In this document: piece by piece, positions 1-5,957 of the stretch
Numbering within the stretch: position 1 is the stretch's first letter
Layout: each line of letters starts with the position of its first letter
Source: an uncultured Chloroflexota bacterium
Lineage (GTDB): Bacteria; Chloroflexota; Limnocylindria; Limnocylindrales; CSP1-4
Direction: 5' to 3'
Assembly (NCBI GenBank): GCA_903928275.1
Contig: CAIYQJ010000187.1
Coordinates: 1-6,200, forward strand
Length of the DNA: 6,200 nucleotides
The notes under the pieces: generated by a model
Seen by the model: only the letters and a program-made list of their open reading frames with translations
Told to the model about the DNA's origin: nothing
The model's database searches: none
Made by a program: the position numbers and the translations under genes

Positions 1-165
1 GACATCCTGGACTACTTCCGGGACAAGTCCGAGGTCATCGCGAGCGGCGAGTGGGACGCGCTCCAGGACGACTTCATGGACAAGGTCGACGCCACGAACC
101 ACACGGCACGGGCGCTCACCGAGCACGGGCTCAGCTTCGTCGCCGCGCACGAGCTCCATCGCTGA
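1..165 (+). CDS. 3' end of an unrecognised protein gene (5' end outside window)
   Basis: An open frame enters from the left edge and ends at a TGA (163-165), giving the last 54 residues of a protein. Nearly every codon ends in G or C (exceptions are one GCA and one CAT), the same bias as the certain genes here, which is the main evidence that it is real. The fragment is acidic and probably helical (it contains 'GEWDALQDDFMDKVD') and ends in 'FVAAHELHR'. It has no cysteines, no membrane segment and no motif I recognise, so I assign no function. It is the only plus-strand gene in the window and converges on the FixC-FixX-like gene, so it is not part of that operon. Confidence 0.75.
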   Translation, partial: DILDYFRDKSEVIASGEWDALQDDFMDKVDATNHTARALTEHGLSFVAAHELHR

Positions 166-169
166 GGCT

Positions 170-192
170 CCGCGCCGTCGTCGCGGCGACGG
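170..192. terminator. GC-rich hairpin between convergent genes, possible bidirectional terminator
   Basis: The 30-bp gap between the two convergent stop codons contains CCGTCG (175-180) and its exact reverse complement CGACGG (187-192), separated by six bases. An alternative pairing of CCGCG (170-174) with CGCGG (182-186) is also possible. No T-run follows on either strand, so it is not a canonical intrinsic terminator. Its placement suits a shared 3'-end structure, but short GC inverted repeats are frequent in DNA of this composition. Confidence 0.3.
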
Positions 193-195
193 ACG

Positions 196-1779
196 CTACA
201 TCTGCTTGAAGCGCGGCCCCTCGCCGCCCTCGGGCGGCAGCCAGCGGATGTTCTCCAGCGGGCACTTCACCGCGCAGGTCATGCAGTGCAGGCAGTTCGA
301 GGCGGACAGGACGATCTTCGAGCCATCCCAGCGGTAGACCTGCCCCGGGCAGAAGTGCGTGCACGAGTTCGCGTAGTCGGCCTCGCAGCCGACACACTTC
401 TCCGGGTCGAGGACCGTCATGTGCGCCGGCTCGTCCTCGCGATGGAGCGACCCGGTGAGGCTGACGAACGTCGCTCCGTCCATCCCGCCGGGATCGGGCC
501 GGTCCAGGCGGGCGCCGCGTCGGGTGCCCTCGAAGTCCGGCTCCATCCCCATGCGCGCGGGGATCCACCGCTGGACCATGGAGAGCGGGGCGCCGGGGTA
601 GATCCCCCACCGGAAGCTCTGCCGGTAGTTGCGCGCGCGGCGCAGGTCCGGCAGCACGCCGCGCGCCTCGAGGCGATCCGCGTAGCCGACGAGCGGCACG
701 CGAGCACCGTCCGGCGCCGCGAGTCCCGCCGCGACGGTCTCGGCCGCCGCCATGCCGGAGCGGATCGCGTAGTGGATCCCCTTGATCTTCTCCATGTTCA
801 CGAAACCGGCGCCGTCGCCGACGACGAGCGCGCCGGGGACCGCGAGCCGGCCGAGCGAGTAGTAGCCGCCCTCGGGGATCGTCTTGGCGCCGGTGGCGAC
901 CGTGACCGAGCCCCGGAGAAGGTCGGCGATGAACGGATGGGCGCGGTAGCGCTCGAACTCGCGCTGGGGCGTGAGGTCCCCGTACTTCCAGTCGAGCCCG
1001 AGGATCAGGCCGACCGCGACGGTCTTCTCGCCCATGCTGTACATGAACCCGCCGCCAAAGACGCTCGCCGGGTTCGGGTAGCCCAGCGTGTGGAGCACGC
1101 GGTTGGTCCCGAACGCGTTCTCGTCGGCGTACTGGACGACCGCCTTGATCCCGAGCGAGTAGACCTGCGGGTGCCTTCCGGCCCCGAAGCGGTCACGGAG
1201 CTGGGTGGAGATCACCCCGTGCGTGCCGTCGGCGAGGATCGTCACCCGCGCCCGGATCTCCTCGGCCGTCCGGTGGTTGGACTTGTCGCCGCCATGGGCG
1301 TCGAGTCCGACCTCGCCGAGCCCGACTCCGACGACTCGGCCGTCTTCGACGAGGAGCGTCCGCGCGGAGTAGCCGCTGTAGATCTCCACGCCCGCGCGCT
1401 CGGCCTTGCCGGCGAGGAACGCCACGAGGCGCGACAGGGAGATCGTGACGTCGCCGAGGTGGTTCATGGGCCGCGGGACGACGAGCGGCGGCAGCTGGAT
1501 CGCACGGCTGCCGAACAGGAAGTACATCTCGTCGCGCTCGACCGGGATGACGTGCTCCATGAACCGGCGGTCGTCGCGCCAGCCGGGCACGAGCTCGTCG
1601 AGGCAGGCCGGCTCGAACGCCGCGCCCGACAGGCAGTGATGGCCCGGTCGCGGCGCCTTGTCGATGACGACGACCGAGGCGTCCCGCCCCGTGGCGGCCA
1701 GCTGCTGCCTGATGCGGATCGCGGCGGCCAGGCCCGCCGGGCCGGCACCGACGACGAGGACGTCGATCGGGGCGCTCAT
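196..1779 (-). CDS. fixC: FixC-FixX fusion / ETF:quinone oxidoreductase-like flavo-iron-sulfur protein
   Basis: Predicted membrane-surface flavoprotein, 527 aa, that takes electrons from electron-transfer flavoprotein and reduces quinone. The N terminus has the FAD dinucleotide-binding motif GAGPAG (residues 11-16). A second FAD-contacting segment, GDGAGFVN...KIKGIHYA (321-338), is diagnostic of the FixC/ETF-QO family. The C-terminal ~70 residues are a FixX-like ferredoxin domain with cysteines at 462, 465, 473, 477 and 496, 499, 502, 506, ending in the family-typical 'NIRW.PPEGG.GP' tail. The length is close to a FixC plus a FixX joined in one chain, and somewhat shorter than mitochondrial ETF-QO. 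The frame stays open far upstream, but the ATG at 1777-1779 is chosen because the GAGPAG motif starts ten residues later, a GGAGG lies 7 nt upstream, and the start overlaps the preceding stop as ATGA. The family is certain. Whether it works in a bifurcating FixABCX-like complex or as a plain beta-oxidation ETF-QO is inference. Confidence 0.93.
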   Translation of the reverse strand: MSAPIDVLVVGAGPAGLAAAIRIRQQLAATGRDASVVVIDKAPRPGHHCLSGAAFEPACLDELVPGWRDDRRFMEHVIPVERDEMYFLFGSRAIQLPPLVVPRPMNHLGDVTISLSRLVAFLAGKAERAGVEIYSGYSARTLLVEDGRVVGVGLGEVGLDAHGGDKSNHRTAEEIRARVTILADGTHGVISTQLRDRFGAGRHPQVYSLGIKAVVQYADENAFGTNRVLHTLGYPNPASVFGGGFMYSMGEKTVAVGLILGLDWKYGDLTPQREFERYRAHPFIADLLRGSVTVATGAKTIPEGGYYSLGRLAVPGALVVGDGAGFVNMEKIKGIHYAIRSGMAAAETVAAGLAAPDGARVPLVGYADRLEARGVLPDLRRARNYRQSFRWGIYPGAPLSMVQRWIPARMGMEPDFEGTRRGARLDRPDPGGMDGATFVSLTGSLHREDEPAHMTVLDPEKCVGCEADYANSCTHFCPGQVYRWDGSKIVLSASNCLHCMTCAVKCPLENIRWLPPEGGEGPRFKQM

Positions 1780-3668
1780 GCGGCTCCCTCCGTCGCGCGG
1801 ATGAGCTCCGGGACGATCGTCTCGATATCGCCGACGATCCCGTAGTCCGCGTAGTTGAAGATCCGCGCCTTCGGATCCTTGTTGATGGCGACGACGATCT
1901 CCGAGCCCTGCATGCCGGTGATGTGCTGGACCGCGCCGGAGATCCCGATGGCGACGTACAGCCGGGGCTGGACGGTCTGGCCCGTCTGGCCCACCTGGTA
2001 GTCGTGGGTCGTGAACCCGTCCTCGACCGCCATCCGCGAGGCGGCCACCTTGGTGCTCGCGCCGAGCAGCCGGCCGAGGCCGACCGCGAGCGGCTGCAGG
2101 TACGTATCGAAATCGGCGCGCGAGCGGAACCCATGCCCGCCGGCGACGATGATCTCGGCGTCGCGGATCGAGACCTTGCTCGCGAACGACTCGACGAGGA
2201 CGGACTCGAGCCCGAGGTCGTCGGTGGAGAGCTCCACCGGCGGGAAGAGGATCTCGCCGGTCCGGTCCGGATCGGGGTCCGGGACCTTGAAGACGCCGGG
2301 CCGGACGGTGGCCATCTGGCCCGGGGAGTCCTTGGTCATGATCGTGGCCATGACGTTGCCGCCGAGGGCCGGGCGCGTCTGCTTGAGGATGCCGACGAGG
2401 TGGACGCTGCCCTTGTCGAAGTCGCCGATCTCGAGACGCGTGCAGTCGGCGGTCAGGCCGGAGCGGCACGAGTAGGCGACGCGCGGCGCGAGCTCGCGGC
2501 CGAGGGGGCTGGCGCCGAACAGCATGACCTGGGGTCGGTGCGCGCGGACGAGGTCGGCGATCGCCTTCTTGTGGGCGAGGGGGTCGAACGACGCGAGGAG
2601 CGGGTGCTCGAGCACGTACACCGTGTCGGCCCCGGCCGCGATCAGCTGCGCCGGCCGGTCACCGGCCGCGTCACAGGGGAGCACCGCGCCGACCTTCTCA
2701 CCGAGCGTGTCCGCGAGCCGGCGCGACTTGCCGAGCAGCTCCATCGACACCGAGCGCACGCCGTCGCCCTCGGTCTCCGCGAAGACCCAGAACTCGCCGT
2801 GATACGTGGGCTCCCGGTCGCCGAGCACGTACCCCTCGCCGGCGTCCAGGGCGGCACCGGGGGCGGCGGACCCGTAGCGGGCCGCGAGCTTCCCGATGAG
2901 CTCGACTGGGTTGTGGACGTATTCGCAGGTCTTGGGGCGATCCTCGCTGGGGGAGAACAGCCGGTAGACCTGGGTCCACGAACCCTCGAGCCCGGTCCGC
3001 GTGGAGTCGGCCTCGACCGATTTCGCGTTCCACTCGTGGATGGGCGCGCTGCGCGCCGCCCGCGACTGCGCGAAGGAGCGGTAGAGCGGATCCGTGCACG
3101 CGGTGACGGTGATGAGGACCGGCCACCGGAGCGGGCGGACGTCCTCGATGCCCTCCGACGCGATGCGGCGGATGGTCATCCGCGGCTCGAGCTGGAGGTC
3201 CTTCGCATAGGCGATGTGGTCGATCCCGAGCTCTTCGGCGATCTGCGGCGGCACCTGTGCAGTGTCGCCATCGACCGACTGCATCCCGGCGACGATCATG
3301 TAGTCGCGATCCCCCCCGAAGAGCTCGCGCTCGATGCGGTGGATGGCGCACGCGAGCGAGTACGCGGTCGCCCCCGTGTCCGCCCCCGCGAACGCCTTGT
3401 CGGTGAGGAGGACGGCCTCGCCGGGCACGCGGGACAGGCAGTCCACGAGGACGTCCCGCGCCGCGGGCGGACCCATGGTCAGGAACACGGTCCGCGAGGC
3501 GGGGTCGCCGCGACTGAGGCGGTCGGCGAACGTCAGGGCGTGGAGGTCGAGCGGGTTCAGGACGTTGTCGAGCAGCCCCCGCCGGAGCGTGCCCTTCTCC
3601 CGGTCCCAGGCATCCTCGGGAATGTTCGAGACATCGGGTACCTGCTTGACGAGAACGATGTAGTCCAT
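1776..3668 (-). CDS. etfBA: Fused electron-transfer flavoprotein, beta (EtfB) plus alpha (EtfA) in one chain
   Basis: A 630-residue soluble electron carrier joining two normally separate subunits. Residues 1 to about 255 are EtfB: 'VLVKQVPD' at the start, 'NPLDLHAL' (38-45), and 'GMQSVDGDTAQV' (128-139), a form I associate with electron-bifurcating EtfBs. Residues from about 292 to 630 are EtfA: 'WVFAETEG' (294-301), 'SGLTADCT' (403-410), then the FAD domain with 'QTRPALGGNVMATI' (430-443), 'QVGQTGQTV' (558-566), 'GISGAVQH' (575-582), 'INKDP' (595-599) and 'ADYGIVGD' (607-614). A linker of about 30-40 residues joins the halves with no internal stop or frameshift. The usual EtfB recognition-loop motif LNEPRY is replaced by 'CTDPLYRSF' (191-199). 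It is the first gene of a two-gene unit with the FixC-FixX-like gene. The ATG at 3668 gives the standard EtfB N terminus but has no visible Shine-Dalgarno. Bifurcation is plausible but not proven. Confidence 0.95.
   Translation of the reverse strand: MDYIVLVKQVPDVSNIPEDAWDREKGTLRRGLLDNVLNPLDLHALTFADRLSRGDPASRTVFLTMGPPAARDVLVDCLSRVPGEAVLLTDKAFAGADTGATAYSLACAIHRIERELFGGDRDYMIVAGMQSVDGDTAQVPPQIAEELGIDHIAYAKDLQLEPRMTIRRIASEGIEDVRPLRWPVLITVTACTDPLYRSFAQSRAARSAPIHEWNAKSVEADSTRTGLEGSWTQVYRLFSPSEDRPKTCEYVHNPVELIGKLAARYGSAAPGAALDAGEGYVLGDREPTYHGEFWVFAETEGDGVRSVSMELLGKSRRLADTLGEKVGAVLPCDAAGDRPAQLIAAGADTVYVLEHPLLASFDPLAHKKAIADLVRAHRPQVMLFGASPLGRELAPRVAYSCRSGLTADCTRLEIGDFDKGSVHLVGILKQTRPALGGNVMATIMTKDSPGQMATVRPGVFKVPDPDPDRTGEILFPPVELSTDDLGLESVLVESFASKVSIRDAEIIVAGGHGFRSRADFDTYLQPLAVGLGRLLGASTKVAASRMAVEDGFTTHDYQVGQTGQTVQPRLYVAIGISGAVQHITGMQGSEIVVAINKDPKARIFNYADYGIVGDIETIVPELIRATEGAA
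1787..1791 (-). promoter_or_regulatory. Ribosome-binding site of the FixC-FixX-like gene, inside the EtfBA 3' end
   Basis: Minus-strand GGAGG lies 7 nt before the ATG at 1779. With the ATGA stop/start overlap (1776-1779) it fixes the start of the downstream gene and implies translational coupling to the EtfBA fusion, which would favour matched amounts of the two proteins. Confidence 0.8.
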
Positions 3669-3791
3669 GCCGTGAACTATGCCCGCCGGCCCGAGTCCGG
3701 GAGTGGGCTATTGGTCACGCTCTGGCCTGCGGTGAGGCTCTCTCCGTTCCGGGCCACGTCTCCGGGGCGGAGTGCGCCGGACGGCCCCGTG
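3669..3791 (-). promoter_or_regulatory. Intergenic gap with possible leaderless etf promoter and 3' hairpin of the kinase gene
   Basis: This is the only gap able to hold a promoter for the etf pair. On the minus strand, CATAGT (3676-3681) matches TATAAT at four of six bases and ends 7 nt before the EtfBA ATG, the spacing expected if transcription begins at the ATG. No convincing -35 hexamer lies 16-18 bases upstream, and no Shine-Dalgarno precedes the ATG, which also fits a leaderless message. Nearer the kinase stop are a 5-bp hairpin, CTCCG/CGGAG with a 3-base loop (3760-3772), and a 6-bp repeat, GCCCCG/CGGGGC (3763-3789). Neither has a T-run, so either is only a weak terminator candidate. 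Confidence 0.3.
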
Positions 3792-5201
3792 TCAGGCGAG
3801 GGGCAGCAGCAGCTCGAACCGCGATCCCGTCTCCCCGCTCTCGACGCGAACGGTGCCGCCGTGGAGATCCATCGTCGCCCGGACGATCGCGAGGCCGAGC
3901 CCGTTGCCCGGGTACGCGGACGCGTTGCGGCCGCGATGGAACCGCTCGAAGAGGTCGGGCAGCTCGTCGGGTGGGATGCCGATCCCCGTGTCGCTCACCC
4001 AGAGGCGCGCCCAGCCGGCGTCGGCCCGCAGCCCGAGCACGACCGTTCCCCCCGTCGGCGTGAACTTGAGCGCGTTGTCGAGCAGGTTGCCGATCGCCGT
4101 CTCGAGCTTGTCGGCGTGGCCCATGACGGGGACGTCCTCGGTCGACACCTCGAGCCTGAGGTCGACGTCCGCCTGGTCGGCCCGGGACGCGATGGCGTCG
4201 GCCGCGTGGTGTGCGAGTGAGCGCAGGTCGAGGCGCTCGGGTTCCCGCGACGCGTCGTGGGCCTCGAGGCGCGAGAGCCGCAGGAGACCCGATGCGAGAT
4301 CCTCGAGCCGGCGGGCCTGTGCCGCCGCACGGCGGAGCAGGCGTCGTTCGTCCGGCGTCTGCGCGTGCGTCTCGGCGAGGTCGAGGTCCGCCTGGAGCGC
4401 GGTGAGGGGCGTGCCGATCTCGTGCGCCGCGTCGGCCACGAAGCGCCGCAACGACGTCACCGTCTCGTCCACGCGCGAGGCCATCGCGTTGAAGGACCGC
4501 GCCAGCTGGCCCACCTCGTCGCCCCGCTCCACGTCGGCGCGAGCCTCGAGGTCGCCGCGCGCCATGCGGTCGCTGGCGTCGGTGAGTGCCCGGAGCGGTC
4601 GACTCAGCCAGGACGCGACGAGCGATCCGACGAGAGCCGCGAGCAGCACGCCGAGCAGGCTCGCGAGGCCCCAGGCCCGCATGACGGTGGCGAGCGCTTC
4701 CTGCGCATACGCGGGCGCGTCCGAGATGACCACGTTGCCGAGAAGCTTCCCGTTGCGCTGGACCGGGCGCTCGACGCTCTTGCCCGAGCGGGGCATGGAG
4801 GCCGCCCCGGATCCGTCGCCGAAGAAGCCCGCTCCGAGGGGGTCCACCAGAGGCTGCGGATCCAACGGCCCGGCGGTCGCTGCGGGCGGACCGGAATCGG
4901 CGACGACCGCGCCCGAGGGCCGCGTCAGCGTGATGCGCGCCTGGGTGACCGCGGCCAGCTGCGTCGCGGCGGACGCGAGCTGGTTCGGGTCGTTCCAGGC
5001 AGCCGTGCCCAGGTCGCGGACCGCTCGTTCCGCCGCCGCCTCGAGGTAGGTGTCCTCGGCGCTCCCGTAGTGGCCCGCGAGGATGGGGACGAGGATGACG
5101 CCGATGACGAGTGCGGTCAGGACCGCGATCCCGGCGAAGCCGACCGATAGCCGCCACCGCAGCGACCGGCGCCGCATGAACGCGAGCACCCCGGTGTCCA
5201 C
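3792..5201 (-). CDS. HAMP-domain sensor histidine kinase of a two-component system
   Basis: Membrane sensor kinase, 469 aa, that should autophosphorylate on histidine and pass phosphate to the adjacent regulator. Order: basic N terminus, membrane segment 1 (about 19-42), extracytoplasmic sensor region of about 130 residues rich in Ala/Gly/Pro and without a recognised domain, membrane segment 2 (about 175-197), HAMP (about 197-250), H-box 'HEIGTPLT' with phospho-acceptor His260, then the ATPase boxes: N 'NLLDNA' (372-377), G1 'DTGIGIP' (404-410), F 'LFERF' (417-421), G2 'GNGLGLAIV' (432-440). All catalytic boxes are intact. The H-box has Gly263 where Arg or Lys is usual. The GTG at 5201 lies three bases after the regulator's stop. 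The ATG at 5177 (protein starting MRRRSLRW, 461 aa) is an equally possible start, and neither has a good Shine-Dalgarno. The stimulus cannot be read from the sequence. Confidence 0.95.
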   Translation of the reverse strand: MDTGVLAFMRRRSLRWRLSVGFAGIAVLTALVIGVILVPILAGHYGSAEDTYLEAAAERAVRDLGTAAWNDPNQLASAATQLAAVTQARITLTRPSGAVVADSGPPAATAGPLDPQPLVDPLGAGFFGDGSGAASMPRSGKSVERPVQRNGKLLGNVVISDAPAYAQEALATVMRAWGLASLLGVLLAALVGSLVASWLSRPLRALTDASDRMARGDLEARADVERGDEVGQLARSFNAMASRVDETVTSLRRFVADAAHEIGTPLTALQADLDLAETHAQTPDERRLLRRAAAQARRLEDLASGLLRLSRLEAHDASREPERLDLRSLAHHAADAIASRADQADVDLRLEVSTEDVPVMGHADKLETAIGNLLDNALKFTPTGGTVVLGLRADAGWARLWVSDTGIGIPPDELPDLFERFHRGRNASAYPGNGLGLAIVRATMDLHGGTVRVESGETGSRFELLLPLA

Positions 5202-5204
5202 GCG

Positions 5205-5891
5205 TCAGGCCGCGAGGCGGTAGCCGAGGCCGGGGACGGTCAGCACGATCGTCGGCTCCGCGGGGTCGACCTCGATCTTCGCGCGGAGCCGGCGCACGTG
5301 GACGTTGACCGTCTTCTCGTCGAAGAGGTCGGCCGAGTACCCCCACACGTTCTGGAGCAGCTGGCCGCGGCTGAAGACCTGGCCCGCGTGCTGGGCCAGG
5401 AACGTGAGCAGCTTGAACTCGGTCGGCGTCAGGTCGATGCGATGACCGGATCGGGTGACCTGCGCGCTCGTCCGATCGATGACGAGGTCGCCGGCGTAGA
5501 TCAGGTCGGCGTCGGCCGCGGCCAGCTCGCCGTACGCGCGGCGAAGGAGCGCCCGGATGCGCGCAAGCAGCTCGCGGAGGCGATACGGCTTCGTGACGTA
5601 GTCGTCAGCGCCCATCTCCAGTCCGAGCACCTGGTCGATCTCGTCGCTCTGGACGGTGAGCATGAGGATCGGCGACCGGAGACCGGACTGGCGCAGCTCG
5701 TGGCAGACGTCGAAGCCGGACCCGTCCGGAAGCCGCACGTCGAGCACGATGAGCTGAGGGTGCTGGGCCTTCGCGAAGGCGACCGCGCCCGCCGCGGTGG
5801 CCTCGTGGTGGACCGCGTAGCCCTCCCCGCCGATCCCCTCCACGAGCGACGCGGCGACCGCCGGATCGTCCTCCACGACCAGGATCTGCAC
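5205..5891 (-). CDS. OmpR/PhoB-family response regulator
   Basis: Cytoplasmic transcription regulator, 228 aa from the chosen start. The receiver domain (about 1-114) has the acidic triad E7-D8-D9, phospho-acceptor Asp51 in 'LDVRLPDG', Thr79 and Lys101 ('TKPY'), all the residues needed for phosphorylation. The C-terminal winged-helix DNA-binding domain (about 129-228) has 'LTPTEFKLL', 'FSRGQLLQNVWGY', 'VNVHVRRLRAKIE' and the terminal 'PGLGYRL' hairpin. The GTG at 5889-5891 is preferred because a 7-base Shine-Dalgarno (GAGGTGA, 5900-5906) lies 8 nt upstream and translation then begins directly with the first receiver strand. An upstream in-frame GTG (5901-5903) would add four residues but overlaps that site and has none of its own. 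It is first in the cassette with the histidine kinase; only three bases separate the genes if the kinase starts at 5201. Its targets are unknown; its own promoter or the etf gap are candidates only by proximity. Confidence 0.96.
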   Translation of the reverse strand: MQILVVEDDPAVAASLVEGIGGEGYAVHHEATAAGAVAFAKAQHPQLIVLDVRLPDGSGFDVCHELRQSGLRSPILMLTVQSDEIDQVLGLEMGADDYVTKPYRLRELLARIRALLRRAYGELAAADADLIYAGDLVIDRTSAQVTRSGHRIDLTPTEFKLLTFLAQHAGQVFSRGQLLQNVWGYSADLFDEKTVNVHVRRLRAKIEVDPAEPTIVLTVPGLGYRLAA

Positions 5892-5899
5892 GTCCGAGT

Positions 5900-5906
5900 T
5901 CACCTC
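5900..5906 (-). promoter_or_regulatory. Strong Shine-Dalgarno of the response regulator, deciding its start
   Basis: Minus-strand GAGGTGA is a seven-base match to the complement of the 16S rRNA 3' end, 8 nt before the GTG at 5891. It argues against the longer start at 5903, whose codon lies within this motif. Confidence 0.6.
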
Positions 5907-5915
5907 ACGGAGAGT

Positions 5916-5939
5916 ACGCGGCTCGGGTCGGAGCCGCGT
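5916..5939. terminator. Perfect 9-bp inverted repeat between the right-edge gene and the response regulator
   Basis: ACGCGGCTC (5916-5924) and GAGCCGCGT (5931-5939) are exact reverse complements around a 6-base loop. The repeat lies 19 bp beyond the stop of the right-edge gene and 10 bp before the regulator's Shine-Dalgarno, with all three on the minus strand. It could be a U-tract-less terminator for the upstream gene, a stem in the 5' leader of the regulator mRNA, or an operator. No T-run follows it. Any promoter of the two-component pair must lie in or upstream of this 50-66 bp gap, but I see no clear -10/-35 pair. Confidence 0.5.
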
Positions 5940-5957
5940 CCGGCGAGCGCACCGGGG

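Noticed and set aside
286..1845. 519-residue plus-strand open frame opposite the FixC-FixX-like gene
   Set aside because: The frame stays open because of the high-GC codon bias of the true minus-strand gene. Its translation is Arg/Ala/Asp-rich with no domain, and the minus-strand product has clear family motifs throughout.
1780..2469. N-terminal extension of the FixC-FixX-like frame to 757 residues
   Set aside because: The extension lies entirely over EtfBA coding sequence in another frame and is Arg/Pro-rich. The ATG at 1779 has a GGAGG site, and the flavin motif begins ten residues later.
1776..3668. Possibility that the EtfB-EtfA fusion is a sequencing or assembly error joining two genes
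   Set aside because: The frame is continuous over about 40 linker codons with normal codon use, and no start codon with a Shine-Dalgarno or stop remnant was noticed at the junction, so a natural fusion is more likely.
1923..4220. 765-residue plus-strand open frame crossing EtfBA, the intergenic gap and part of the kinase
   Set aside because: It is long but low-complexity, matches no family, and runs antisense through two certain genes and their gap. It is an expected artefact of third-position G/C bias.
4257..5150. 297-residue and 425-residue plus-strand frames opposite the kinase
   Set aside because: Antisense shadows with biased composition and no recognisable domain or ribosome-binding site.
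3715..5346. 543-residue minus-strand frame overlapping the kinase and part of the regulator
   Set aside because: It is an out-of-frame shadow: Arg/Gly/Ala-rich, no motifs, whereas the kinase frame has all H, N, G1, F and G2 boxes.
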